From the NCBI GenBank assembly GCA_012934845.2, contig WNNJ02001688.1, positions 90,663-154,662 of the forward strand: a DNA stretch of 64,000 nucleotides. The letters are read 5' to 3'. The position numbers were made by a program, and so were the translations under genes. Positions 22,932 through 34,891 of the stretch are shown here, in pieces. Under the pieces are notes generated by a model. That model was not told the DNA's origin. It saw only the letters and a program-made list of their open reading frames with translations, and searched no databases. Numbering within the stretch: the stretch's first letter is position 1; each line of letters starts with the position of its first letter. The DNA comes from Pomphorhynchus laevis (taxonomy: Eukaryota > Acanthocephala > Palaeacanthocephala > Echinorhynchida > Pomphorhynchidae).

Positions 22932-23015
22932 AATAGCACCAAGTAGATGGTGAATAATAGCACCAAGTAGAAGTAGCGAATAGCACCTTCATTCGAAGGT
23001 GCTATTCGCTACTTC
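22922..23015. repeat. Hairpin insertion inside the LINE, 21-bp arms
   Basis: AAGTAGCGAATAGCACCTTC (from 22971) faces its exact reverse complement after ATTC; arms are 22970-22990 and 22995-23015. Just before it, ATAGCACCAAGTAGA is repeated twice. The right arm is normal LINE sequence, and the left material is an inverted and repeated copy of it. This looks like templated repair of a break. Confidence 0.8.
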
Positions 23016-23664
23016 CGTATCATGCTTCTTCCTATAATTCAATATGGATTACCTGCATTCTGGGAAGATTTGTCTCCGTCTAACTTCGCCCAAATCGACA
23101 AGTGTCAATGGAGATTTGTTAAACGCGTTATAGGTGTCTCTCCTAAATCTTCTTCTACTGCTGTAGTAGCGATTTCAATCTCCAACCTTGTTCTGTGTTT
23201 CTTTGTAATCGCCTCACTCTTCCTAGAACAGCTGAATTCTGCAATCATCTCGAAAACCTTGAAGCAAAATTATCTTTACTTGACCCAGACATATACCTGA
23301 CCCCTGCATTCATGCAAATCAATTGGCAAAATCCACAAACGCAAAAACGCCTTCTTACTTGGAGAATTTCTCTTCATGGGTACCATGATAAATTTTGCTC
23401 CATTTCTATCCCCCTTCATAACCGCACATCAACACGCATCTGTATGTATTGCTTCCAATCATGTAATTATTTGCTTCACGTGTTTGACTGCCCTCATCTT
23501 TCAAAGATGAACTCGACGAAGATTGACAAACTACAGAGTCGGTAGCCATGGCGACGATATTTTGTACCTTTCTTTGTTTTAATGTATATTCGATGTTTTT
23601 ATTTATTTTAGCCCAATGTCAAGAGACTAAGAGGCCAATAATTCATCTCTACATTATTATTAAA

Positions 23665-24055
23665 TATGATTAAATTATTATTAATATTATAATAATATTA
23701 TATAGTATTATAATATTATTATATATTATTATATATTATTAAATAATATATAATAATATTTAGGATATTAAATTTAAAAATTTAATATCCTAAATTAATA
23801 AAATTAAAAACTTAAACTTTTAAACAAATTAAATAATTTAAAAATATCTTTAGATACTATGATTCAATCAACCAAACGATATTTCGGCGATATGTATAAA
23901 TATTTAAATATAAAATTGACAAATTTTTCGTCAACTTAAATAAATAATGATTGTCATTTGTACCAACAAAAAACTATCAATATATCACATTTGTTTTGTT
24001 ATCTTTAATTACATATTCCTCGTGTTTGACTATAATGCATATTTTTAAATAGTTG
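23665..24055. other. AT-rich spacer
   Basis: Low-complexity ATTATT and TTAAAT repeats after the LINE tail. Nothing recognisable. Confidence 0.6.
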
Positions 24056-24069
24056 ATGCTGATCCATTA

Positions 24070-24480
24070 TTGATAAATAATTATTAGAGCTGGATCAAAG
24101 GAAAAAAGACATTATTTTTGATATTTCGCTAACTTCTGTTAGCATCTTCAGAAAATTACCCTTTAAAAAGTAACTTTATTACTTTATTTTATAGAGAAAT
24201 ATTGTTGCTGGATAAAAAGAGAAAATTTTTATTGATATTTCGCTAACCTCTGTTAGCATCTTTAGAAAATTATAATTTAATTGTAATTTTCTGAAGATGC
24301 TAACAGAAGTTAGCGAAATATCAGAAATAATTTATTCTTTCTTTTGTAATACATATAAGCCCGATGCGAAAGAATGACGAATGCCGTTTCGTCATCACAA
24401 TGACTCAAAAATAATTTCTTATTTTCTTTGATCCACCTCTAATAAGTCTTTATCAAAAATGGATCAGTATCAACTATCTA
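24070..24480. mobile_element. Composite of fold-back and hammerhead-type repeats
   Basis: GATATTTCGCTAACTTCTGT appears at about 24119, a close variant at about 24235, and its reverse complement at about 24290. They bring three copies of the CTGAAGATG-hairpin-GCGAAA motif in both orientations. At 24386-24404 on the minus strand a stem (GTCAT-TGTG-ATGAC) followed by GAAACG matches the ribozyme at 46656-46681, but CTGATGA is replaced by TTTTTGA. It seems built from several partial insertions of one family. Confidence 0.5.
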
Positions 24481-24489
24481 AAATTCGTA

Positions 24490-24900
24490 TTTTATCTGTA
24501 AAACATCAGATAAAATATTTTGGATATTCAAAATTGCTTTAAATTTATCAAGAAATAAGTAATAAAATATAAGATAAAATAAAATATAAAAATTTTATAT
24601 TTTTATATAAAAATAATATAAAATAAAATATAAGTATAAATAATTTATCAATTATTTTAGAATATATTGTTTCTTTTATTTATTTAACAAATTCAGATTA
24701 TAATTCGTAAATATCCAAAACATTCTCGTTAATAATAAATATTCATAAATATTTATTATATATATCCATTGAGGAAATATAATTTATTAGGTAAATTTAT
24801 TTACTTTATTAAGTAATTTATTATTTATTATTATTTATAATAATTTTTGAAACCAAAGAAACGAGAATTTATTTGATAAAAAAGGGTTCAGTTCAAAAGG
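24490..24900. other. AT-rich spacer
   Basis: AT-rich, with AAATAATATAAAATAAAATA-type repeats. No coding signal. Confidence 0.6.
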
Positions 24901-24906
24901 CTTCCG

Positions 24907-25545
24907 TTAAAATAATGAATTTTCATCCTCATTCACAGGAGGAGAATATGATCGCCCTAAAAAACAGTATAAAATATTGTCGCTTCGTCCGGCTATAAGC
25001 AAGTCTGGACAAGATCTACCTATCACAATTGGGATTGTTGACTTCGGGCATGCAGCGATCCTTGCAAAATCAGCATCAAACCCCTTCCTGGGGTATAACC
25101 TGAAATTCACGATACTCAATGAGAATAATATGACCTCCCCTACTGCAATGGTTGTCATTAGTGGCGGCATTGGGGATCTACTTGCAATATTTCTAAATAT
25201 GTGGTGTATGCAGCTCTAGCGCATGCGTCAATCTTCTGAAGGGGGAGAGATCTGGGGATCCCCCTATATGTTCAAACTGCAATGGCGACCATCCCGCATG
25301 GTCTAGGAAATTTGCAAAATTTAAAAGTTACAGAAACTTCTACTTATGACAAACCCCTGTGAAGCCGTCTTCCGAGTACGCATGCGTGGCATCGTCCAAG
25401 ATGTCGGACAGGGACATCTTGCAATTGCTTGATGCTCACAAGAAAAGTACATTTAATGCGATGAAAGATCTAATATCCCACTTATTGTCTGCTCTACTCA
25501 CACCAACTGAAGTGCCTATTTTTTCCGTTCCTGAAGCTTAGAAAA
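24907..25545 (+). pseudogene. Jockey-like ORF1 remnant
   Basis: Frames with no recognised N-terminal domain lead into CSNCNGDHPAWSRKF, which has C-x2-C-x3-H spacing like the last gag-type zinc knuckle of Jockey-group ORF1 proteins but lacks the final Cys. The frame from 25359 (SSEYACVASSKMSDRDILQL) continues to a stop at 25541. ORF1 proteins package LINE RNA. Identification rests on the knuckle and on the position before ORF2. Confidence 0.4.
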
Positions 25546-25742
25546 GGGGGAGTCAGCCCATGCTGTGCCCCCTATTTAAATTGGGAAAATGCTGATGCAG
25601 AAAAATAAGGCCTCCCAGGGAAATGAAGAAAACGCACATGGGTAAGTGCCCACTCTGGATAGTGCTAGTGGTGGAAGGGGTAACCCTTCAAACCTTAGCT
25701 CTGTCTAGGGGTGAGGCAATCCCACCCAGCTGACCTAACACA

Positions 25743-27481
25743 ATGCAGAGTACTCGTGAGTCTTTTTCAATAAATATCCTTCAGTGGAATTTGGGATGTG
25801 CTTTTGCCATTAGACTTCTATCTGGTAGAGATGCAGATGTTATAGTCCTTCAGGAGACGCGGTCTATCCGTCATCCCTAGAACATTACTCGATTCATAGC
25901 TAAGCATTCTGTTCCTACTATACTCCGTACATAACCCCACTTCACTTTTCTTCAACTCAAGGACTTTTGACCTTAGTTAAATGTTTCCCAAGATCTTTCC
26001 TTCTATTAAACTATTCTTGTTCAGTCCTGTCTTGTTTAGTAGTTTCACTCTGTAAGAAAGGTAAACGCCTCATTCCAGCCAATGACTCCATCCGTCCAGG
26101 GGAGATTCACAAGAACCGTGACATCCTGGATAGGATAATTGACAGCGGTTACGACATGGTACTATGTTACTTCAACAATAGAACTGGTCATTGGATTAAT
26201 GCAGCACTCCGCAGAGCAAGGAACGGTTATCTTATTCATAAACTACCGTCCCCACCTTTCATTGCCAACAAATTCTCTCTCCTACATAACTATGGAGCCA
26301 CTCAATCACCTCAACCAATCCCGCCTTGGGGGGAGACTTTAGGAGTAGAGACTAATCTGTCACATATATTCTTAACTACTGGGGGCTCCTTTCGGGCACC
26401 TGCAAATCCGTCGATCCACTCTCTTCTCGTGTATGTCAGCTTTTGACAACCGAACAAAGAAACGAAGTGGCCGTCACAATGATTTTAGCCGCCCAATCTG
26501 ATATGGCTGCTATCAACATTAGTAGACGTATATTTTTACCTAAGAACAATCCGGATCATGTCCTAAAGACCTGCGGCCCATTTCGATTCAGAATTCCCTC
26601 ATTTTCATTTACGAGAAAGCGCTTGCGCATAAAATCTGCGTTCATTTGAGTAGGCGAAATTTAATCGCACCTGGTTTCCATGGATTCGTCAAAGGTCGCT
26701 CGGTCAATTCAGCAGTTGGTGAAGTGCATCAGTTATGTCGGGAAATATAGCCATCAACTTATTGTGGCTGTTTTCCTCGACTTTTGCATATTACCGAATT
26801 TCCATTCCCTTTGTTATCTCTTCTCTCAGGTCTCTTGGGTTGCTTGCGAGAATTGTTAACAGGGTGGAAATACTGCTGTACACTAAGCAATTCTATTATG
26901 AAGACGACGCTGATGCGCGTCAGTTCTAGCCTATTAAGGGTGTGCCTCAAGTATCCCCTCTTTCTCCTATCTTATTTCTTGCTGCCTCCATTGTACTTTT
27001 TAAAATATTTAAACGCGAACAATGTCTAGTGATATACGCTGAAGATACCACAGCCCTGTTCTCTGGACGCAGGGATAAAGACGTAGTCTCGGACATCAGC
27101 CGTTTCTTTTTAATATTAAGAGACCAGCTACCCTTGTCCCATCTTATTTTAAACTCCTTTAAATCTCAGGTGGTCGTCTTCCATGGCGCCCTGCAACAAG
27201 GAAAAAACCCTAAAGATTAGCACTCTCTGCACTCTCCTTGATTTTACTAATCAACCACTCCCAATCTTCACGAGTCGAGTAAAATACCTGGGGTTTACCA
27301 TTACAGTGAACTGGTCGATGAAAGCTAACCTAGATAGACTTAAACGTATCCTGAAGAAAGCTAGGTGGGCCCTAAAACGGGCACAGCATCTGTCATTAAA
27401 TGGGAAAACCCAAGTGCGTCTCCGGGGTACTTGGGCTATCTCGGGATTAGTCTTCTTCTCTGGATGAGTCCCACAGAGCAA
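25743..27481 (+). pseudogene. Jockey-like ORF2 (endonuclease and RT) remnant
   Basis: Starts MQSTRESFSINILQWNLG. RT features in scattered frames are NPDHVL, RPISIQNSLIFIYEKAL, GFHGFVKGRSVNSAVGEVHQ, GVPQVSPLSPILFLAA (motif B, usually GVPQGSPLSP), CLVIYAEDTTALF (motif C, YAED for YADD) and SRVKYLGFTI (motif E). The second catalytic Asp is kept and the first is changed. It is dead in both sequence and frame. Confidence 0.65.
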
Positions 27482-27699
27482 AGGCTAAGGTTTTTAAGCT
27501 CCTTGTATCTCGTTTACCCAGCATAGTTCGCCTTGATTGGACTATTCGGGGGTGAAAGACCCCGGTGGTTCAGTCGAAGGGCGATGTGTTGGATTGGCTG
27601 GAGAGATCATATCCCACTGGACCTGAGGCCGTAATGGAAGAGGAGTAAACAGACAACGATGCATGTAGTGAAGAATTTTGTTTAACTTTTCTTCTGTTT

Positions 27700-28240
27700 T
27701 CACTCTGTATTTATTTACTTACCGACATTTAGCTTTTTAAGAAAATCTTAATTATTAGACATAAGACGAATAATTCTTCAAATTTATTCATTTGCTTCAC
27801 ATCTAAGGATTTTCCACAAAGTAAATCAAAATTCAAGCCACAGAAAAAACTACAATATAAAACTGAGACAGCCAAATATAATTGATCAAGTTTACCAAAA
27901 AAGATACATAAGCAATCCAAATATAATTGATTATTATTGATTATAATAATCAATTATTGATAATCAATTATTGATTATAATTGATTATCTATTTTTACCA
28001 AAAAAGATAATAATCAAAACAATAATAATAATCAAAATAATAATCAGCAATTGCTGATTATTATTCAGAATTAATAAAATTTATTTAAAGTATTTAAATG
28101 TATTCAAAGTATTTATTAACAGTATTTAGAGATAGTTCTAAAATAAAACTTCTATGCTATTATACATACCTTAAACTTTGAAAAATACTCCTAGAAGCAA
28201 TTTGCAGGAATCTTATCTTCATGTTATTATTGTACCGTTC
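27700..28240. other. AT-rich stretch with TTGATTAT palindromes
   Basis: Self-complementary AATCAATTATTGAT-type repeats at 27930-28060. No coding signal. Confidence 0.6.
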
Positions 28241-28248
28241 ATAATTTC

Positions 28249-28560
28249 TTACAGACTAAAATAACTTTGCGTGAAAATTATCTTAAAATTTAAAAATTTA
28301 ACCATTTTTTGAATGTTATCGATATCTGTGAATATTATAGAGCAGAACTTGGTATGGATTGAGCACAACAACTGATATTCATCTTTCAGATTTAACAGTG
28401 TTTGCTGCAAGTTTAGATAAAACTTAATCGACGGCTCTGTTGTTGGGCGTTGTAGTTGTTGAAATTCTTTGGCTTTTGATTTCATGCTGTTTAGTTTTGA
28501 ATGTCGGGAGTGGTCTATATGAGGAGACTTTTTCCTTGCGGCTACGTCAACGTTTGCATA
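28249..28560 (-). CDS. Possible host exon, unrecognised
   Basis: A minus-strand frame without stops begins after a plausible acceptor (ACAGAATTTTAG, near 28560) and reads AYANVDVAARKKSPHIDHSR, then SKAKEFQQLQRPTTEPSIKF and LNLQQTLLNLKDEYQLLCSI. Codon use and charged composition look more coding-like than the surrounding AT-rich frames, and the last part could form a helix. The donor is unclear (TCTGTAAGA near 28250 is one option). No family recognised. It lies downstream of the host gene end at 34861, so it would belong to another gene or a pseudogene. Confidence 0.3.
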   Translation of the reverse strand, partial: YANVDVAARKKSPHIDHSRHSKLNSMKSKAKEFQQLQRPTTEPSIKFYLNLQQTLLNLKDEYQLLCSIHTKFCSIIFTDIDNIQKMVKFLNFKIIFTQSYFSL

Positions 28561-28599
28561 GGCTAAAATTCTGTTTGTTATATAACGCATTTCAATATA

Positions 28600-31500
28600 T
28601 TAGATGTCAAATTTTGCAAAAGTATAATTACTTGTAATCGTTTGAACCAATTGAATTTCTTCCATCGGTAGTCAAGTCGAACTGTCGTTTTCTGCTGTTT
28701 TCTATCGTAATGAATGGTAAACAAACCAATTAAAGTACAATGATAATAGTACAGTGATGTTCAAATTTTTTTAACGAGTATTGAATTTCTTACGTGAAAG
28801 AATTGTAAAATCATTTGATTTTAGCTGAAATTCAGTGTTGGGCCGACATATTAAGCCTTCATCAACTAATGGCTAAAAAGTAATAAAGCAGACTTTAGTA
28901 TATAATTGATATAAAATAATTATATTTATTTAATTATTTTTTATTAATTTATTAATAAAATAAATTTATTAAAAATTAATTAATATATTAAATAATTAAT
29001 TTCTTTATTTTCATCGATATATTTGAAATTAGATTGAATCTATTAAATTCACCGATTCTTAAGAAATAAACCAAAAGAAATACCGTTTTTATATTCTGGT
29101 GGAATGTGAAGGACTTAACTTTCTTATATAGCTGGCATGTACCACTACTATTAGAAACATTTAAAACAACACGCACTAATTTTAGTAAATTTATCTCATT
29201 CGAAGAGTTAGCCCAACAGAAAGAACGCTAAGGGGCATTCGGCGGTATGTTTATTGCATGCAATCCATTAACTAATCTCGAATTGAAACAAAAAAGAGCA
29301 ACTAACTGGATCTACGTATTTTATATTATTTATATTGTAGACTTGAATTCATGTTTTTACAATTAATATCGTGATCAGTATCTATACCTAATTACTACAT
29401 ATAGCTAAACTCGTGTTCCAAGCGGCATTGGTAGTATAAGTAATGCAACCAAGACGACCAGAACCGTTTGGTTGAAGTGTGATAATAATAATCGTTTGGT
29501 CATCATTTCCTATGATCAAAGGAGAAATCGAGAATTTGGAAAATATTGATAGGCGAGGTAGCAAATTGTGTCTGAAATTGCATAGTCTAAATTATAGGGA
29601 CAGTTTGTAAATTGTTGATATGCAGAGTATCAGCGCTAGACTGTTTTCATTAGATATGACAAGAATGTGGAATAAGGTCAAACACTACGAAGGGTACCCC
29701 TATAAATACATTACGTAAAATGACCGAGATTCTCGCAGAGGTCATTCTGTGGCACTAAAAGCATTATCACGTGGTCATTGCTTGAGGCTTACCAGACTAT
29801 CACACAGATTTGATTAGATCATGGAATTGCCAACCAGACGAGGTAGTGAGTTCCGATCTAAAGCTATTTAAATCCGCAATCCAACATTTTTATATTATGA
29901 ACGAAAACTGCCTTTGTTTTCCTTGAAATATATATTTATGTGAATTGTACAAATTGTGAGCGGGTAAAACAGCCAGTTTGGCTACAACTCTGTATCAATA
30001 ACAATTAATAAAAATAATAAAATATAAAATTTTAATTCATTTTTATTTTCAGATTAACATTCCTTATGATTACAGATTTATGCTGTCAAAATATTGAGAG
30101 AAAAAAATAGTAATTTGCTGGGTATATGGCTTTGAAATCCATTAGAATCGGAAAACCCAACAGGTCTTGGTAGAAATAATCATGATAGGAGTGAGTTCAT
30201 TTTTCTTTCATACCACTAACGAAATTTTAATGTTACGTTCATTTAATTCAATCTAAATTTAAAGTTCAACTTTGAGGATAAAATGTTCATAAACTATGAT
30301 CTGAACCTAAATAATATGAGAACAAAGTGAATGATGAATCACTAATAATTTTACATCGTTTTGTTATACACGATTTTAAAATGTACGTTATGTCAGATTT
30401 AAATAGGAAAACAGACTTCGTAATTATATAAATTATAAATTTATTTATATATTAATTATTGAATATTAATTATGTTAAGCAAATTTAATCAATTTATGTA
30501 AATATACCAGAAGTTAATTGCGAGAAGGTAATTTTGAAAAAAAATCGATATAATCATATAATGATGGTCAGCTAACAGAATCTCCGAAACATTCGATAAG
30601 AATATATCTATGAATATCATTATTTGTTACAATTGATATACAATCGATCTTAAAGATTCTATTACTAATTTACCTGATAATTTAATAAATTTACATCGAT
30701 TTGTTCATATATAGATGATGACTTTAAATTGCGTTCGGTAATTCGATATACACAGTTTGCGTTAAATTCACTAAAATTAACAATAATTATCAATAAACGT
30801 AATTTAAAAATTCATACTTAATATTTTCCAACGTTTTAAACTTATTACAGTTTATGTCCATTATTTCTAAGATGAAATTGTTTTCCAGCTTCGTGCCGCA
30901 ATCATTTAAATGACTGAAACAATTATATGGTTTTAAACGATTATCAATCATTAACAATCCAAAAAAGATATAGAAAGATTTCATTCGTAAAATGAAATTA
31001 TCATAACAATATTATATAATATAATAATGTAATATTATTATCTAATATTATATTGTTCCCTCCTTGAGCTAATAATTTTATTAGCAAATCGCAAAAGTAT
31101 ACTTAATGTGTGCTTACTCTAATAATGGCAAATTTTTGTATCGGTTAATTTGTGAAAAATTGCCACAGACATTTACGATTCTTCCTATTGAAGAATCGAA
31201 GTTCTTGAACTCGAAGTGTGAATTACTCGGCTGTGATTCTTCCTAAAATGTTACTTTGAGATTTTCCTTTATTGTATTTTCAATAAAACTGTTTAGATAA
31301 AGTAACTTGTTATTGTCGATTCTCGGTATATCGCCAATTTGCTGTTAAAAAGTTTAGATTTTTGGATCAAAATTTAAATCCATGTTTGAACATAGATTTT
31401 TGTTGTTACCAATTACGTTTTAATCGATAAAATGGATTAGATTTGTTCTGATTAGTTTCTGATTTTAGAATTAAAATAAGAATTTTTGCAATTAACTATT

Positions 31501-31870
31501 AAAAACAATTCTTTTGTATTTTTTCAAATAAACTTTTATTTTATTAAAATAATTATTTACTTTCAATTGAGACTCTTTTGATTCGGTGAAAATCTGAAGG
31601 CAGTAATCTCTGATCGTCAGCTAACAGAATCTCCGAAACATTCAATAAGAATATATCTATGAAGCAAATTTGTTTCTTAGAGATAAGTTATACAATTGAT
31701 CACACATATCATCAATATTTGTTTCACTTCCAGTCTGATTACAAGAAATATCATACAATAATATATACAATTGGAAAAATACCGGAGCTGTTTTGACATC
31801 TATAATATCACACAATTTACAATATACGCATAAGCCGTCTGAGAGCACATTAAGCAGGAATAACTGTTAT
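28600..31870. other. AT-rich region with scattered short repeats
   Basis: Mostly unassigned. GTCAGCTAACAGAATCTCCG begins a 48-bp sequence at 30567-30614 that recurs at 31616-31663 with one difference seen. A small palindrome with AATGACC and GGTCATT lies near 29720. Minus-strand frames at 30790-30984 and 31657-31848 have somewhat coding-like composition but no splice sites or family I could support. Confidence 0.45.
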
Positions 31871-31883
31871 TTAACAAGGACAA

Positions 31884-34525
31884 ATGCGTAAAGGTCGTCC
31901 GGCTAATAATGCCCCATGTTGTACCTGCAACGGGCCTAAGACCGTATGTAAAGGATACAAGTGTGCAAAAGCTGGCCTGTGTAGATTGTCATGCAACTAA
32001 TTGTCAACATAGGCAAGATCCGCAATTGACACTGTATTCACTGAGCCATTCCGATGCAGCAAAAAATAGTTGAGATGTGTCCCTTTCACATGATTCTGCA
32101 ACTCCATTTGACTATACAATAAATGCCGCCTCACAGAGCCCACGACTAGATAATTTTGATGTAATGGCTGTGCTTTACGAACTGACTAATTGGCGACCAA
32201 ATTTAATGCCACTTCCAAATGTGGAGTATCAAGTAGATTCTTTAACAAGTTGATAAACTTCATTGTCGGGTTTGTGAATAAATCAAGAGGGATTGTGTGG
32301 GGCTTACATTGTGTTGCTGTTCTTGCTCAATTAATTTTACAGAGACTAACCTCGAGAAGAATAAGAGATTGTCAATTATGTTTAGAACGAATGCTAATGA
32401 CGTGGTTTGAAGGCAGTTTTGATGAATTTTCGCAAGAAACCCGTTTTATGCAATCACAATGCTCTGTCAAAAATTGTGTAAATGACCACACAAATAATTT
32501 TAAACGCTTATGGGCTTTGGTGCAAAACGGAAAGTTGGGTCACGCTTCAAAAATTCTCAGAAATCGAGATAAACAAATGCATCTACTATCACATCATACC
32601 AGGATAAATTGCAGATCCATAATCGAATTATTTCAAGATCATCCAAAGACAGTCCCAGTACCTGATAAGTTCTGGCTTATCAATCTTCTTCCTACAGCAG
32701 AACGTCATCACCCTGTTGCATTTTATGATTTAAGTTCAAATGATATTATTTGTGCAGCTAAAAAACATGTGGGGCTGTCGGGCCTTTTGATTTGGATGCC
32801 AATTTTTGACAAAGTGCCTCCAGTGATTTTGGCTGGGAATCGAAAAGACTAGCGGATGGCATTACCCCGCATGCGATCAAAATTGCACTGGAACATTTAA
32901 AGCCTAAAATGCTAGAACATAATGCGCGTGTCGACTAGTACCTCTGGACAAGTCGCCCGGAATGATACCGATATGTGTAGGCGAGATGATGAAGCGCATT
33001 ATTGCAAGAGATCACCTGAAATTTGTTAGGAAATCTCTAATTAAAATTGCGGGCGATGAACAAATGTGTTATTTATTAGTGGAGAGAGTGAAGAAAATAT
33101 TTATTTAATGTCGAATTTTCAATAGCCTACTGCTATCATCATCAGGAGTAAATGTTACAAAAAATATTTTTCGTAGGCTCAAAGATACCTCTAATGAATT
33201 GTGCGTATTAACAGTGGATGCACAAAATGCCTTTAACAGTGTTAATCGAGCGATATTATTGGAAAATATCGACAAAAATATGTCCTGCATTATCAAATCT
33301 GTTAAAAAACATACTCTAACCCATCGAGACTGCCTGTTTATGATGAGTGTATTTTCTCTGAGTAAGGTATAACTCAGGGCGATCATTGACTACATCTGCT
33401 TTTGCAGCTGCATATATACCAATGATAAACCACTTGAAAAACCTTTTTCAGATATCGTCCAGTTGTGGCATGCTGATGATGCCACCTTTGCTGTTACTTT
33501 GTGCAATTGCAGCAATATCAATAAGATCGGTCATGATAAGTTCATGAACCCGACGGTATATTATTTTTACAAATAAGTTCTGTCATAATTAATCTATAAT
33601 TAAGATTTTCCTTTTAGTTTGACATAACATCTGAACACTGATTTGGAAGAAAAATATGGAAAGATATACAACCTGTTGTGGTAAAGTTGTGGTAAACGGA
33701 GATATGACAATAGACGATTACAAAGATTTAAGTGATGAAAAGAAAAATATTACACATTACGGAATCAAGGTACTTGGAAATTTTATAGGTAGTGATGAGT
33801 ATATAATAGATCAGTTGAAAGTAAGGTTGCCATTTGACTTGATGATTTGCGAATGCTATCAGAGTTAGCTGTTTTTGATGCTCATGTCGCTTATACTTTG
33901 CTTACAAAGGCTCTACAATGCGAGTAAACTTATTTACAAAGAACTACTCCTATCTGTACTGAATGGTTCTATGACTGAAAAATTTATAAGTGAGCAGCTT
34001 GTACCATTGATGCTTTGGAGTGATCATATGAAGGATACGTTAAAGAGACTGATTTTCTTACCCACAAGTCATGATGGCATGGGAGTCCGCAGTCCGTGCC
34101 AAGATTCGAGATTAAATTACATAAATTCAAGATAAATGGCATTAATTAATCCTTTTGAGTTAATATCAATTGTTAGATCAACGATTGATGAAGCAAGGTA
34201 ATCATTTGAAAGAAATTCATAATGATAAAAAGCCGAGATTAAAATTACGAGTAAGCCTGGTTAATATTGATAGTTTGAGATAGGTAGTCGTTATTGATTA
34301 CGCTATGCAAATATGTTCTTCTTCCTGGTTGAATTGCATTCCATCACGAATCACTGGGTGTTACATTAAGTTAAGACAGTTTCGCAAAGCAATGAAAGTA
34401 CGTTATAATTTAGATGTTGACTACAATGGCATCCTAGCAGTAGAGCTATCACAGAAGGTAGGTAGAAAAACTTTTATTAGACACAATGCTGTCCGTGACG
34501 TATTAGCTGATATTTTTTAAAAAAC
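31884..34525 (+). mobile_element. R2-like LINE copy C, broken
   Basis: The plus strand opens MRKGRPANNAPCCTCNGP at 31884 with the cysteine-rich N-terminus, then a long pre-RT region (32190-32852), RT motif A (CVLTVDAQNAFNSVNR, about 33200-33245), a GDH remnant of motif B, motif C (LWHADDATFAV, about 33465-33495), motif D/E (GIKVLGNFIG at 33750) and the thumb (33875-34135). The zinc knuckle is not evident and no endonuclease tail was seen before 34525. Same family as copies A, B, D and E, in the opposite orientation. Confidence 0.65.
32190..32852 (+). pseudogene. R2-like copy C pre-RT region
   Basis: A 220-residue stop-free stretch includes LINFIVGFVNKSRGIVWGLH, LTSRRIRDCQLCLERMLMTW and NGKLGHASKILRNRDKQMHL. 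It aligns by eye with copy B (MNAWYNQDYDTLFTEAYTLQ and TCGRLATAMHLLESEIAAGR): a long basic helix region, then G-K/R-L-A/G-A, then the RT. This is the N-terminal extension that in R2-type elements contacts RNA and target DNA. It has no start codon of its own, being part of the polyprotein begun at 31884. Confidence 0.55.
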
Positions 34526-34654
34526 AGCTTTAATTCGGTTGACATAGAATCAAAAGGGGCCTATTTGCGGGCAACCCATTCAATTGTATATCATAATAAA
34601 CTTACAAACTTAAATTAATAATCTAATTATTTATTAAAATAATTAATTTTAATT

Positions 34655-34800
34655 TTGTTAGTGTTTAATAACCTAAATTAAATGTTTAATTAATTAAATG
34701 TTTAATTAATTAAATGTTTAATTTAATTAATTAAACATTAATTAATTTAATTTAATTTAATTATTTTAATAAATGTTTAATTTAATAATTAATTGTTTTA
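34655..34800. repeat. AT minisatellite, ~17-bp unit
   Basis: Tandem TTAATTAATTAAATGTT-like units, degenerating rightward. It lies just past the 3' end of the host gene. Confidence 0.75.
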
Positions 34801-34860
34801 TGGAAAACAATTAATTATTTTTTATTAATTAAAAATTAATTAATTTTTTTTACTAAGAAG

Positions 34861-34891
34861 TTATTTATTAATGCCCACTGCAGCCTCAAGG
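34861..34891 (-). CDS. Host gene last coding exon (31 nt) with stop
   Basis: A strong acceptor (TATTTTTCTTTCAG) leads to one base that completes a Ser codon, then LEAAVGINK and TAA. A possible AATAAA polyadenylation signal lies at 34826-34821, though AATAAA is common by chance in such AT-rich DNA. Confidence 0.6.

Larger units (their letters stand above)
19420..23665 (+). mobile_element. APE-type LINE (I/Jockey group), near full length, broken
   Basis: The plus strand shows a 5' region rich in CGACAAC and GAACGA units (19430-19640), an ORF1 starting at 19651 with a cysteine-rich domain, an APE endonuclease (20905-21309), an RT (about 21990-22930) and a C-terminal region (23020-23545). It ends near 23665 in an ATT-rich tail. 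Several frame breaks and a hairpin insertion interrupt it. A fragment of a close relative is at 59300-60020. The clade within the I/Jockey group is not certain. Confidence 0.75.
24905..27690 (+). mobile_element. Jockey-like LINE, broken
   Basis: A possible ORF1 with a zinc-knuckle-like block (CSNCNGDHPAWSRKF, 25269-25313) is followed by ORF2 starting at 25743 (SINILQWNLGC and DADVIVLQETRS, the APE N-terminal motifs). Most of the endonuclease is lost or scrambled. RT pieces appear at 26580-26740 and 26930-27180, then a thumb region. The 3' end (27545-27690, GTTGGATTGGCTGG and CTGAGGCCGT) recurs at 58948-59080. It is heavily mutated throughout. Confidence 0.65.
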
